64,000 bases of DNA from Fredinandcohnia onubensis (GTDB lineage: Bacteria > Bacillota > Bacilli > Bacillales > Bacillaceae_L). The stretch covers positions 1 through 64,000 of the forward strand of contig NZ_NSEA01000024.1 in NCBI RefSeq assembly GCF_002734285.1. Reading direction: 5' to 3'. Position 1 is the first letter of the stretch; each line of letters opens with the position of its first letter. A program made the position numbers and the translations under genes. The notes below the pieces were generated by a model. The model worked only from the letters and a program-made list of their open reading frames with translations, searched no databases and was not told the DNA's origin. This document shows, piece after piece, positions 9,243-18,001 of this stretch.

Positions 9243-10138
9243 TGACGTACACAGCATGGATTCTCCTAACAGCATCTCTAGTTGGTATTTCTTGTGGAAT
9301 CGTGGGGGTGTTTCTCATTCTTCGAAAAATGGCAATGATGGCAGATGCGATTAGTCATACCGTGTTGCTCGGGATTGTGATGGCCTACCTGCTTACGCAT
9401 AGCTTAAGTGGAATTCACATGGTCATCGGCGCCGCCGTTACTGGAATCTTAACGACGTTTTTAGTACAGTGGTTCCATTCAAAAGGCGTGGGGCAGGATG
9501 CTTCCATCGGTGTCGTTTTTACAACTCTATTTGCGATCGGTGTTATCTTGATTGCGACAAAGGTTGGAAATGCGCATCTTGATGTGCAGCACGCCTTGAT
9601 GGGAGAAATCTCATTTGTTCCTTGGAATACAGTTTTTGTGCCTCTACTTGGAGAAATTCCTCTCGCAACACTTATGTTACTCGTTGTACTATTTGTCGTT
9701 ATTTTGGTAATCGGGCTCTTTTATAAGGAGTGGAAGCTCACAACGTTCGACCCATCACTCGCAGCCAGTATTGGTATTCCGGTACTTGGGATGCATTACC
9801 TGTTTATGACACTTGTGTCCATTACGACGGTTGCTTCATTTGATGCAGTAGGTGCCATCATGGTCGTGGCTATGCTCATCACACCAGCAGCATCCGCCTA
9901 TCTTTGGACTGACAAACTATTAGTTATGATTGGTCTAAGTGCATCCTTCGGGGTGATATCCGCAATAATGGGATACTATTTTGCACTCTGGATTGATACG
10001 TCTATTTCCGGTTCCATGGCCTTTGCAACAGGTGTTATCTTTCTCATCAGCTTCATCTTCTCCCCTAGACACGGAATGCTCTCCAAAAAAGCTGGGACAG
10101 AGGGACAGGTCCCTCGTCCCAATATGCCTCTTGATTAA
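9242..10138 (+). CDS. mntD: Manganese ABC transporter permease (second), repeat-encoded tail
   Basis: A 298-residue ABC-3 family permease, paralogous to the preceding one: FLILRKMAMMADAISHTVLLG, DASIGVVFTTLFAIGV, KEWKLTTFDPSLAASIGIP and AMLITPAASA. It should pair with the upstream permease as a heterodimeric membrane channel. The last residues (GTEGQVPRPN) are translated from a REP-like repeat at 10093-10121, so the native C-terminus appears to have been replaced or extended. The core family domain is intact before that point. Confidence 0.88.
   Translation: MTYTAWILLTASLVGISCGIVGVFLILRKMAMMADAISHTVLLGIVMAYLLTHSLSGIHMVIGAAVTGILTTFLVQWFHSKGVGQDASIGVVFTTLFAIGVILIATKVGNAHLDVQHALMGEISFVPWNTVFVPLLGEIPLATLMLLVVLFVVILVIGLFYKEWKLTTFDPSLAASIGIPVLGMHYLFMTLVSITTVASFDAVGAIMVVAMLITPAASAYLWTDKLLVMIGLSASFGVISAIMGYYFALWIDTSISGSMAFATGVIFLISFIFSPRHGMLSKKAGTEGQVPRPNMPLD
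10093..10121. repeat. REP-like palindrome, A orientation, inside mntD 3' end
   Basis: Core GGGACAGGTCCC flanked by TGGGAC and GTCCCA. It is in-frame coding sequence for the mntD tail; the stop codon follows 15 bases later. Confidence 0.85.
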
Positions 10139-10179
10139 GGGGTAGCTGTCGACCACTAGGCTTTCTATTAAAAAAAGGG

Positions 10180-10208
10180 TGGGACACGGGACCTGTCCCC
10201 GTGACCCA
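10180..10208. repeat. REP-like palindrome, B orientation
   Basis: The partner of the copy at 10093, in the opposite orientation and 58 bases away. It ends just before AAGGAGG of the small ORF at 10227. Confidence 0.85.
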
Positions 10209-10226
10209 AAAAGGAGGGTGGAAAAG

Positions 10227-10361
10227 ATGCAAAGAAGTCCAAGAATCTATTCGAAGATTGTAAAGTATTCTATTATTCTTAGGGCTTTGGGTGTGCTTGA
10301 TACGGACACCTTTAACCAAATTACAGGCAATGCCTCTGATGATAGGAGTGGTAACTCTTGA
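10227..10361 (+). CDS. Small 44-residue protein of the Mn locus, function unknown
   Basis: A short reading frame between mntD and the MntR-like gene with a strong ribosome site (AAGGAGGG at 10211-10218) and ATG 10227. The product is basic at the N-terminus (MQRSPRIYSKIVKYS), has a short hydrophobic middle (IILRALGVL) and a polar tail. There are no metal-binding Cys or His residues. Its position recalls small Mn-homeostasis proteins, but I see no sequence resemblance to MntS and do not assign a function. Translation is supported only by the ribosome site. Confidence 0.4.
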   Translation: MQRSPRIYSKIVKYSIILRALGVLDTDTFNQITGNASDDRSGNS

Positions 10362-10395
10362 ATAAAGGATTTGATTCAAGGTGGTGTGAAAATAG

Positions 10396-10761
10396 ATGCT
10401 TTCAGCTAAGCAAGAACAGTATCTTGTGGAAATCTATGAGAATATAAATGAAGAAGGTTTTACACGCGTTTCTCAACTGGCAAAGTCATTGAATGTTTCC
10501 GTTCCCTCCGCGTCAAAAATGGCAAAGAAGTTGAAGGAGGAAGGCCTGATTGAATTTCAGCGATATGGGATTATTACCTTCACAGAAAATGGAGAAAAGC
10601 TAGCTAAGCAATTGGCAGTAAACCATGAAGTCCTCTCCCGTTTCTTTCAATTAATTGAAGTAAAAGAGGAGAATATCAAAGAAGAAGTGAAAAAAATAGA
10701 GCCCTATATTAGCAGTGACGTTCTTCAAAAACTAGGCACATTTCTATCAAAGAGGAATTAG
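10396..10761 (+). CDS. MntR/DtxR-like regulator with degenerate metal site
   Basis: A 121-residue protein that aligns without gaps to my recollection of B. subtilis MntR. The winged helix is present (TRVSQLAKSLNVSVPSASKMAKKLKEEGLI, about 23-52), with H77 and E102 at the ligand positions. The other MntR ligands are replaced: Q8 for D8, V11 for E11, K99 for E99, P103 for H103. It is also about 20 residues shorter than MntR (142); its stop codon abuts the REP-like repeat at 10760. AAGGTGGTG precedes ATG. It may be a metal-independent or differently tuned regulator, or a decaying paralogue. Confidence 0.8.
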   Translation: MLSAKQEQYLVEIYENINEEGFTRVSQLAKSLNVSVPSASKMAKKLKEEGLIEFQRYGIITFTENGEKLAKQLAVNHEVLSRFFQLIEVKEENIKEEVKKIEPYISSDVLQKLGTFLSKRN

Positions 10762-10819
10762 GGACAGAAGGGCAGGTCCACTGTCCCAGTAGGGATGATG
10801 GACCTGTTCTCGTGCCCCA
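10760..10819. repeat. REP-like head-to-head pair (degenerate)
   Basis: An A-type copy (10760-10788) and a B-type copy (10791-10819) separated by two bases, both with substitutions. The stop codon of the MntR-like gene overlaps the left edge. The pair sits between two converging genes and can fold into a long hairpin, so it may serve as the terminator for both. Confidence 0.75.
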
Positions 10820-10826
10820 CCGTAAC

Positions 10827-11585
10827 TTAGTTTGCTTTTTTTACGAAAAAGTAAGCCGTAATCCATGCGGTAATAGGTATTACGAGAGTTACACTGATTC
10901 CGGCAATCAGAATCGTCACCATTTCGGCGCTAAATATCTTTGAGTTTACGATTTCACCGATTGAATAATGTAAATCCTTAAACCAAATTAAAAGGGCAAG
11001 ATAGCCTCCAAAGAAGGCAAAGAATAACGTATTGGTACTTGTTCCAAGGATATCTCTTCCGATGCTTAACCCAGAAGAGAATAATTCTTTTCGGCTTAGA
11101 TTCGGATTATGGTAATGAATTTCCCGCATCGGTGATGAGATTGCGATTGCTGCATCTGTAATGGCCCCAATGGTACTCATAATGATGACGGAAGCCCCAA
11201 TCTTTACAAAATCGACTCCAATATAAAGTGAGAACATACCAAGCTCTTCGATTTCCTCCTCACCAAACCCTTGAATCATCGTCTTGTTTGTAATCACAAG
11301 AATAAACAATAGCAGGATAACCGTTGTAATAATCGTAGAAATAAAGGCTGTTTTTGTTTTACTATTCACTTCATTGATATAAAAAAGATTAATGCCACTT
11401 ATCGCAACACATGCTATCAAAGTTAAGTAAATTGGGTTCAGACTCGGGTCGTTCATAAAAATGACCGTAATCATGAGCACCCCAAAGTTAAAGAACAACG
11501 CCAAAAATGAACGAACTCCTTTTTTTCCACCAATAAGGGTCATTAAGATAAATAAAATGGCTGCTAGTAAGACTAAAGCATTCAT
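10827..11585 (-). CDS. YibE/F family membrane protein (second gene)
   Basis: A 252-residue integral membrane protein of the YibE/F family with about seven or eight helices. Family marks are the central VDFVKIGASVIIMSTIGAITDAAIAISSPMREI region and GLSIGRDILGTSTNTLFFAFFGGYLALLIWF. It starts four bases inside the stop of the partner gene at 11582, and the two share this core, so they probably form a heteromeric membrane complex. The substrate is unknown for the family. Confidence 0.85.
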   Translation of the reverse strand: MNALVLLAAILFILMTLIGGKKGVRSFLALFFNFGVLMITVIFMNDPSLNPIYLTLIACVAISGINLFYINEVNSKTKTAFISTIITTVILLLFILVITNKTMIQGFGEEEIEELGMFSLYIGVDFVKIGASVIIMSTIGAITDAAIAISSPMREIHYHNPNLSRKELFSSGLSIGRDILGTSTNTLFFAFFGGYLALLIWFKDLHYSIGEIVNSKIFSAEMVTILIAGISVTLVIPITAWITAYFFVKKAN

Positions 11586-12721
11586 GACCGCGCCCTCTTT
11601 CTACAAATGAAAAATATCGTCGTATACAACCCAATTGGAATCGCCAGTACAATTCCAATGCCACCGGCTAGTGCACGAGCCAGTTCCAGCGAAAGATTCA
11701 TGTTCAAAGTAAAACCGAATGGAGATGCATTTTTAAAATATAAAATCAATAATGGGATTGAACCGCTTATGTATGCAAAAAACAGTATATTCGTCATCGT
11801 TCCCATGATATCTCTACCAATTTCCAACCCAGACTTTACAAGTGCTTTTACGGAAATGTTGTTATTTTTTTCATACAAACTAAAGATTGAAGAAGACATG
11901 GTAATGGCGACGTCCATAACAGCCCCTAGGGAACCAATAAATAACCCCGCCATAAATACCGTTTTATACGGACGCGTAATAAATTGCAGTTCTTCATATC
12001 GGAGACCTTCACCATTAGTTACCAATATTACTAGATACGCAACGGCTAAAGAAACAAAAGTTCCAAGTAAGGTCGCGATAATCGCGCTATATGTTTTTTC
12101 ATTAAGACCATTGACAAGTAACAATGATATGACCGTAAAGAAAATAATCCCGATACTGCATATCATTAATAGACTTCGGTCGGGTTTGTCCAAATAAAGG
12201 TCCAAGGCATACGATAAAATGAGTGCATTGATTACCAAGCTAAAAATAGACAACAGACCTTGCTTTTTCCCGACCAATAGTAAAATAAAGATAAAAATCC
12301 AAGCAACTATCAGTAAATATTTATCACGTTTAACCTCAAGGATTGTGCCAGTTAAATCTGTATCCCCTTCGTTATCCCCATCGATCGTAACAAACAATTC
12401 ATTCCCAACACGAAATTCGTAATCATACGCTTTTGAGGAGGAATATTCATTTTCTAGATGAATCAGGCTTCCCTTTTCCTCACCATTTTTTATTTCCGCA
12501 ACGATGTGCTGGGAGAACAGCGTATCTTTATTCTCAAGCCCATCCATCATTTCTGTCTCATCTTCCAAACTTACTTCAATAACTTTAGCGATTGGACGCT
12601 CATAAAATTCATAATTGTTATAGACAAACACGATGCTAGCTAAAAAACAAAGGAGAACGATTATGTAAAACAACTTCTGTCGTAACGTCATCTTTTTAAT
12701 AAAATTAATAATCGAATTCAA
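11582..12721 (-). CDS. YibE/F family membrane protein (first gene)
   Basis: A 379-residue YibE/F protein. One N-terminal helix (about 15-32) is followed by an extracytoplasmic domain of about 100 residues rich in acidic residues (about 35-130), then about seven helices. The core shows GSLGAVMDVAITMSSSIF and GLEIGRDIMGTMTNILFFAYISG, matching the shorter partner. The extracytoplasmic domain is absent from the partner, so it may provide ligand contact. A GGAGGG site precedes ATG. Transcription is probably from the 12.7-12.8 kb gap. Confidence 0.87.
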   Translation of the reverse strand: MNSIINFIKKMTLRQKLFYIIVLLCFLASIVFVYNNYEFYERPIAKVIEVSLEDETEMMDGLENKDTLFSQHIVAEIKNGEEKGSLIHLENEYSSSKAYDYEFRVGNELFVTIDGDNEGDTDLTGTILEVKRDKYLLIVAWIFIFILLLVGKKQGLLSIFSLVINALILSYALDLYLDKPDRSLLMICSIGIIFFTVISLLLVNGLNEKTYSAIIATLLGTFVSLAVAYLVILVTNGEGLRYEELQFITRPYKTVFMAGLFIGSLGAVMDVAITMSSSIFSLYEKNNNISVKALVKSGLEIGRDIMGTMTNILFFAYISGSIPLLILYFKNASPFGFTLNMNLSLELARALAGGIGIVLAIPIGLYTTIFFICRKRARS

Positions 12722-12840
12722 AAAAGACCCTCCAAACCAGAATATGGAATCTAGTATAACATAGGGATAGATTCAATGTCCTAGTTTGGTTGGCTCATAT
12801 AAGTGAGGCAAGGGGAACCTTCGCTCTAATCAGTGGATAA

Positions 12841-12935
12841 CGGACCAAACTTGCAATATATCGGACAAAGATCGAAATTTATCGGACATAAATCTTAAAA
12901 TATCGGACCGAAACCCTATTATATCGGACAAAGAA
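12841..12935. repeat. Tandem array with exact 21-bp period (TATCGGACA)
   Basis: CGGA occurs at 12841, 12862, 12883, 12904 and 12925, exactly 21 bases apart each time. Units begin TATCGGACAAA followed by a variable A/T-rich part. The array lies upstream of the yibE/F pair and behind the dehydrogenase gene. No gene is supported in 12722-12990. Confidence 0.9.
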
Positions 12936-12951
12936 AAATTTGTAGCCATAT

Positions 12952-12978
12952 AAAAAGCCTTCCGATTCACCGGAAGGC
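12952..12978 (-). terminator. Terminator for the dehydrogenase gene
   Basis: GCCTTCCG (12957-12964) pairs with CGGAAGGC (12971-12978). Read on the minus strand it is followed by TTTTTA, right behind the stop of the gene at 12991. Confidence 0.85.
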
Positions 12979-12990
12979 CGACTAACTATA

Positions 12991-13824
12991 TTACGCTTTT
13001 GGTTTTTCTTTCCCCATAGAGTCAAATAATTGTGTTGAAGATAAGGCATTGAATGGCATGGCTACATTATGTTTAATTCCTTGGTTGTAAGTAGCAATTA
13101 AGTCTTTTAGTAGAACAGATAATGCAGTTTCTGCTGTCCACTCAGATACATCGCTCCAATTTCGAACGACCCAGCTATCACCAGTACTTACTTTTAATAG
13201 GTTTAAGATTTCTTCTTCAGGTAAGTTATAATGTTTACCTAATTTAAGTCCTTCAGCCACTGCATTCATGTTAACGCCAAGAACCATGTTATTCACTAAT
13301 TTTGCTACTTGGCTGTTACCTGGTTCGCTGCCGTAGTAGAATGTGTTAGAACCGATTGCGTCAAAGTATGGGTGGAATGATTTTACAATCTCTTCTTTAC
13401 CAGCTGTCATAATGGATAATGTTCCAGCTTCTGCACCTGAACGACCTCCACTAACTGCTGCTGAAATTAATGTCAAACCGCTTTCACTTTCAACCTTTTC
13501 GCCTAATTCATTCATTGTTTGAGGATCAAGTGTACTCATGACAATAACTGTTTTATTTTTTGGCTGTGCAGATAATAGACCATTTTCACCGAAGATGACA
13601 TCAACATTTTGCGCATAGTCACGTACCATTGAGATAATCGCTTCGTCGGCTTGTTCCGCCACTTCTTTTAACGTTTCAACCATTGTAAATCCAGCAGCTT
13701 CTGCCTTCTCATAAACACCTTTAAATGCATCATAACCGATTACTTCAAACCCAGCTTTCTTTAAGTTAACTGCCATTGGGAAGCCCATTGTTCCTAATCC
13801 AACAAATCCAATTTTTTTACTCAT
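12991..13824 (-). CDS. NAD(P)-dependent 3-hydroxyisobutyrate dehydrogenase family oxidoreductase
   Basis: A 277-residue beta-hydroxyacid dehydrogenase (HIBADH/GarR family) that oxidises or reduces short hydroxyacids such as tartronate semialdehyde. The Rossmann motif is GFVGLGTMGFPMA (about 6-18), the substrate motif SAAVSGGRSGAEAGTL (normally DAPVSGG), and the catalytic Lys lies in QVAKLVNNMV. It sits 106 bases behind a GntP-type permease and was probably acquired or kept as part of a sugar-acid use operon. The DAP to SAA change in the substrate motif means the exact substrate is uncertain. Confidence 0.85.
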   Translation of the reverse strand: MSKKIGFVGLGTMGFPMAVNLKKAGFEVIGYDAFKGVYEKAEAAGFTMVETLKEVAEQADEAIISMVRDYAQNVDVIFGENGLLSAQPKNKTVIVMSTLDPQTMNELGEKVESESGLTLISAAVSGGRSGAEAGTLSIMTAGKEEIVKSFHPYFDAIGSNTFYYGSEPGNSQVAKLVNNMVLGVNMNAVAEGLKLGKHYNLPEEEILNLLKVSTGDSWVVRNWSDVSEWTAETALSVLLKDLIATYNQGIKHNVAMPFNALSSTQLFDSMGKEKPKA

Positions 13825-13930
13825 GATAAATTCCTCCAGATGATTTTTTTATTACAAAAAGCACTCTAAAATAAAGTTCTTATTGTCCCGTCTTTCCAAA
13901 TTTCTTTAATAACCCTACAATCGATCGTTA

Positions 13931-15250
13931 TTAAGCTAAACCTAAGATTGTCATGATGACAATAACGGCCATTGCAATCCAGTGGGTAACACTTATACTG
14001 ATAAATCCATTTTTGAAAGTGTCTTTCATTTTTAAACCAGTTATATTGTTAAAGATAATCAAGAATCCAGAGTAAGGAACAATTGATAGAGCTCCAGATC
14101 CGATTGCGATTGCGCGGTGAACTGTTTCAGGGTCTAATCCCATATCTAAATAAATTGGGGCAAAGTTCGCAACCGAAATCCCGATTGCTCCAACCGCTGA
14201 AGCGGTAATACCACCGATAAGACCTGTCCCAATCATTAATGAAAGTACAGGAGGGCCAGGAATCGATTGGATCAATTGGAATACGCCCTTAAACGCAGGA
14301 ACACTGGTTGCAATACTACCAAAAGCAATCGTACTACCAGTAGTGATCGTCGATGATAGCGACTCGTTAGCACCTTGATTTAATACTTCTTTTTGCTGTG
14401 CGATTTGTTTACGGAACAATAGTGCACTTAATACAATCGCAGCAATAAGAGCGACAATAATGATGTTACTTATAGAACTAAATACTAATATGATGCCTAA
14501 TAATACGATGATAGGAAGTAAACTGATAATAAATGATGGGAGGTCACGTTTAGATGCCTCATTACCACTTTCAACTTTCTCATCTACATTAAATGTCTCG
14601 TTTTTCTTTAAGCTTCTGGACAACGAGAATTTCATAAAGATTAGTATAAATATAATGGCTGCAATGGAAGTAGAGATTCCGATAACAGGCGCAGCCGTTA
14701 AGGTAGTACCCAAAGCCGTTGAAGGAACAACATTGTGTAAAGAAGGTGCCCCTGGCAACATCGTCATCGTGAATGTTGAAGTACCACCAAATACGGGAAT
14801 GGTAACTAACTTCCACGAAAGATTAAGTTGTCTGAAGATTGGTTTCGCCATTGGAATTAATGCAAAGATAATAACGAATACATTAATACCACCGTACGTA
14901 AGGAGAGCCGAAATAATAAACAATGCCACTAATGCATTGTACGGATTTTTTGTCCCTACCACAGACAATACTTTATTTGCAATTGAAACCGTTGCCCCAC
15001 TTTTATCCATGTATTTTGCCAAGATCGAACCTAATAAGAAAATCGCGAAATTGGATGCAATAAACCCAGCAAGAGAAGTCATATACGAATTTTCCTTGCC
15101 AAATACGGTTTCTAGTATCGGTACGTCGTTAAAAAGCAACACGACAATCGTCGCTATAGGCGCGGCAACGATGATATTGAACTTTTTAATAATAAAGAGA
15201 ACGATTGTTACGATACCTAACAAAATCCCCAATATACCTAATAAATCCAT
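13931..15250 (-). CDS. GntP family permease
   Basis: A 439-residue transporter with about 12 membrane helices, similar to the gluconate/H+ symporter family and related short-chain carboxylate permeases. Visible are the GTSTFTMTMLPGAPSLHNVVPS segment near the middle and the repeated GxGxxIxPxSG-like segment at IGSGALSIVPYSGFLIIF near the C-terminus. It is the first gene of a two-gene operon with the dehydrogenase at 12991 and diverges from a LysR regulator, which most likely controls it. The substrate is presumably a hydroxyacid; not deducible further. Confidence 0.85.
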   Translation of the reverse strand: MDLLGILGILLGIVTIVLFIIKKFNIIVAAPIATIVVLLFNDVPILETVFGKENSYMTSLAGFIASNFAIFLLGSILAKYMDKSGATVSIANKVLSVVGTKNPYNALVALFIISALLTYGGINVFVIIFALIPMAKPIFRQLNLSWKLVTIPVFGGTSTFTMTMLPGAPSLHNVVPSTALGTTLTAAPVIGISTSIAAIIFILIFMKFSLSRSLKKNETFNVDEKVESGNEASKRDLPSFIISLLPIIVLLGIILVFSSISNIIIVALIAAIVLSALLFRKQIAQQKEVLNQGANESLSSTITTGSTIAFGSIATSVPAFKGVFQLIQSIPGPPVLSLMIGTGLIGGITASAVGAIGISVANFAPIYLDMGLDPETVHRAIAIGSGALSIVPYSGFLIIFNNITGLKMKDTFKNGFISISVTHWIAMAVIVIMTILGLA

Positions 15251-15518
15251 TTTAATTTTCCCCTTTATTATACTTTTAATTAAAGAATCTTTAATTAAAG
15301 ATATTAGAACACTAACAAATAATAATGTAACCGATATTAAACTATAAGTAAAATGAATATAAATTATAAAACCTATGCATTTTATCTATATTTCGCCATT
15401 GACCCCCATCTGCCTTTGGTTTGCAATCAGCTTCGAAAATTTGTACAAAATTCTACATATAGCTAAAATGAATAATAATGTTAGCAATCATGAAACGGAT
15501 CTATAAAGGAGTCGAACA
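15251..15518. promoter_or_regulatory. Divergent control region, GntP permease / LysR regulator
   Basis: 268 A/T-rich bases between divergent genes. TTAATTAAAGA repeats occur near 15277-15302 (TTAATTAAAGAATC TTTAATTAAAGA), an inverted TTTAATTAAA motif. LysR regulators bind such divergent gaps, but I could not fix a single T-N11-A operator or promoter. Confidence 0.4.
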
Positions 15519-16403
15519 ATGGATACAAAGCAATTATATTATTTTATTGAAGTGGCAAAGCAAAAAAGCTTTACTCGTGCAGCTCAAGTCCTTTGCTTAT
15601 CTCAACCGACCATTAGCAAAATGGTAAAAAATCTTGAAGATGAGTTGAAAATGGAACTAATTGATCGGTCAGCGAAGAGGATTGAGTTAACCGTTGCAGG
15701 CGAAATTGTATTTGAGGAAGGAAAAAAGATCCTAGAGAAGATAGATGATTTATCTTCGCTCTTAAATGACATGATGAATTTGAAAAAAGGAAAGCTGAAA
15801 ATTGGGGTTCCTCCTCTTATTGGATATTTGTTCTTCCCAAAAATTATAAAAGGATTCCGAGATTTACACCCTGATATCTCAATCCAACTAGTGGAAAATG
15901 GTGCACTAAAAATAAAGGATGCGGTAAAAGAAGGGATGCTTGATTTAGGTGTGGCACCATTACCTGTTGATGAAGATGAATTTGATGTGATTCCTATTGT
16001 AGAGGAGGAGATGATGTTATTTGTTCATGCTTCTCATCCTCTTGCTACTAGAGAAAAGGTTTCTTTAGTCGACATAAAGGATGAATCAGTTGTCCATTTT
16101 CAAGATGATTCCACTCTCTATCAGCAAGTTCTGCAGGAATGCTTAAAAGCCGGATTCCGTCCCAATGTTACGTACCAAAGTACTTATTGGGACTTTATTA
16201 CGGAGATGGTGAAACAGAATCTTGGCGTCTCGATTTTTCCTCAATCCCTTGCAAAAAGAGTAGACCAAAGTCTTATTAAAGCGATTCCGATTGAACCAAC
16301 TATCATCTGGAAGATAGGAATAATATTAAAAAAAGACAAGTATGTTTCATATGCAGCAAAGGAAATGGTTTCATATATTTGTTCTCAGGGAGATAAGAAA
16401 TAG
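15519..16403 (+). CDS. LysR family transcriptional regulator
   Basis: A 294-residue LysR-type regulator. The N-terminal winged helix is standard: LYYFIEVAKQKSFTRAAQ with LSQPTISKMVKNLE as the recognition part (about 6-40). The effector-binding domain follows from about residue 90 (LKIGVPPLIG). It is divergent from the GntP permease/dehydrogenase operon, the usual arrangement for control of a neighbouring catabolic operon in response to its substrate. AAAGGAG lies before ATG. The C-terminal half resembles CidR/CynR/YwbI-like members, but the ligand is unknown. Confidence 0.9.
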   Translation: MDTKQLYYFIEVAKQKSFTRAAQVLCLSQPTISKMVKNLEDELKMELIDRSAKRIELTVAGEIVFEEGKKILEKIDDLSSLLNDMMNLKKGKLKIGVPPLIGYLFFPKIIKGFRDLHPDISIQLVENGALKIKDAVKEGMLDLGVAPLPVDEDEFDVIPIVEEEMMLFVHASHPLATREKVSLVDIKDESVVHFQDDSTLYQQVLQECLKAGFRPNVTYQSTYWDFITEMVKQNLGVSIFPQSLAKRVDQSLIKAIPIEPTIIWKIGIILKKDKYVSYAAKEMVSYICSQGDKK

Positions 16404-16452
16404 ACGTGTATAATAGATATAAAAAAAATTTTGCAAATAGGGTGAACAACAA

Positions 16453-17994
16453 ATGACAACGAATGAATTGTGTAAAATTGTGATTGTTGATGATGAAGTC
16501 TTAATTAGACAGGGGATCAAACATTATGTGAATTGGGAGCAGGAAGGTTTTCAAATTGTAGGGGAAGCTTCGAATGGAAAGGAAGCGCTTGAAATCATTG
16601 AACAAACGCAGCCCAAAATCGTCATTACTGATATTGTAATGCCAATTATGGACGGAGAAGAACTAACAAGAATCGTAAAGTCAAAATATCCTGAGATTGA
16701 AATCATTGTATTAAGTAGTTTCGGAGAGTTTGATTATGTTCGGTCTAGTTTTCAAAGTGGAGTTGTTGATTATATATTAAAGCCCAAGCTAGATGCCAAT
16801 TCACTATTAAGTGTGCTAAATAAAGCAGTAAGCAGAATACCCTCAGCAAATTCTATTGAGACAAAACAGCAGGATTACATTTCAATCAATCATGTCATTG
16901 ATAAGATCATGTCAGGGTATGAAACAGATTACGACGCCGAACTGATATCTAGGGTGTTTCCATATGACAGTTTCTATCAATTAGGGGTTGTTTTTAATGT
17001 GAACCTTCCAAGAGTTGAACGTAGCCAAATTCAGGATCGTATCACCGGACAATTCCAATCTTTTATAGACCAAGGAATCTATCACACGATTCCCTTTAAT
17101 AAAGATGAAACTGTCATTCTTCTGAATGTAAAAAATGACCACACTCAAAGTGTCATCGATTTTGCAAACATGATGGCGGAAAGTCAAAAGGATTCAGGCT
17201 TTGTTCTAAGTGAGCCGTTCGCTGACTTCTCACAGATTGGACTCATTTATCGGGATAAGGTTTCAAAACTAATGCAATATCAATTTTATTTTCCACACAT
17301 CCCTCTTTTACAGGCTCAAGATTTACAAAAAGACATCCCTAACATTGAACCTTTTAAGATAGAGTGGTTTACAAACGAATGTAAGCAAGATCGCTTCCAA
17401 GATGCTTTCAGCTATTTGCAGGATTATGTAACTTCATTTTCTACAAGCTATACAACAGATGTATTTGAGTTTAAATCATTCTTTGAACATATCATCTTTC
17501 ACATTACCGTTCTTCTAGGTAATTCGGAGTACGATTTCACGGAGATAGAGAATGCCAAGTATGAATATTTCAGATCAATTAATGAGGCTCAATCATCTAC
17601 TGAAACAGTCGAAATTCTACTAACTTTTATTGAACAAGTAAACAAATGCCTACAATCGGAGAAGAATCAACCGATTAATTTGAATATGAAAAAAATCCTG
17701 CAATATATTGAAGAACATTATGCGGAACCACTAAGCCTTGCTGGTGTAGCCGAACATTTCCATTTTAATCCTTCGTATTTGTCCAGCTATTTTTCGACTC
17801 ATAATAAAGAAGGATTTATTGAGTATTTGAATAAAGTTCGAATTGAAAAAGCTTCACAGCTCCTGCTAAAGGATACAGCACCCATTTCAGAAATTAGTGG
17901 AATGGTTGGTTATTCGGATCATAGTTATTTCTGTAAAGTTTTTAAAAAGGTACACGGAATGTCACCTAGTAAATTTAGACGAAAAAAGAGATGA
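16453..17994 (+). CDS. YesN-type response regulator with AraC DNA-binding domain
   Basis: A 513-residue regulator. The receiver domain (1-120) has phosphoacceptor D60 in VITDIVMPIMDG and the SSFGEFDYVRSSFQSGVVDYILKP output face. A long middle region (about 150-400) of unknown fold is usual for YesN proteins. The C-terminal AraC domain contains two helix-turn-helices, LAGVAEHFHFNPSYLSSYF and ISEISGMVGYSDHSYFCKVFKKVHGMSPSKFR. It is followed by its YesM-type kinase after about one codon and by a sugar ABC importer operon, its probable target. Confidence 0.92.
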   Translation: MTTNELCKIVIVDDEVLIRQGIKHYVNWEQEGFQIVGEASNGKEALEIIEQTQPKIVITDIVMPIMDGEELTRIVKSKYPEIEIIVLSSFGEFDYVRSSFQSGVVDYILKPKLDANSLLSVLNKAVSRIPSANSIETKQQDYISINHVIDKIMSGYETDYDAELISRVFPYDSFYQLGVVFNVNLPRVERSQIQDRITGQFQSFIDQGIYHTIPFNKDETVILLNVKNDHTQSVIDFANMMAESQKDSGFVLSEPFADFSQIGLIYRDKVSKLMQYQFYFPHIPLLQAQDLQKDIPNIEPFKIEWFTNECKQDRFQDAFSYLQDYVTSFSTSYTTDVFEFKSFFEHIIFHITVLLGNSEYDFTEIENAKYEYFRSINEAQSSTETVEILLTFIEQVNKCLQSEKNQPINLNMKKILQYIEEHYAEPLSLAGVAEHFHFNPSYLSSYFSTHNKEGFIEYLNKVRIEKASQLLLKDTAPISEISGMVGYSDHSYFCKVFKKVHGMSPSKFRRKKR

Positions 17995-18001
17995 GATGTA
18001 C

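Noticed and set aside
10065-10379. Minus-strand reading frame of 104 codons across the mntD end
   Set aside because: It translates two REP-like palindromes and lacks a ribosome site; the plus-strand small ORF with AAGGAGGG is better supported.
11607-12197. Plus-strand reading frame of 196 codons opposite YibE
   Set aside because: Antisense to a well-supported membrane protein, no ribosome site.
14460-15347. Plus-strand reading frame of 295 codons opposite the GntP permease
   Set aside because: It mirrors a clear 12-helix permease and has no family motif; antisense shadow.
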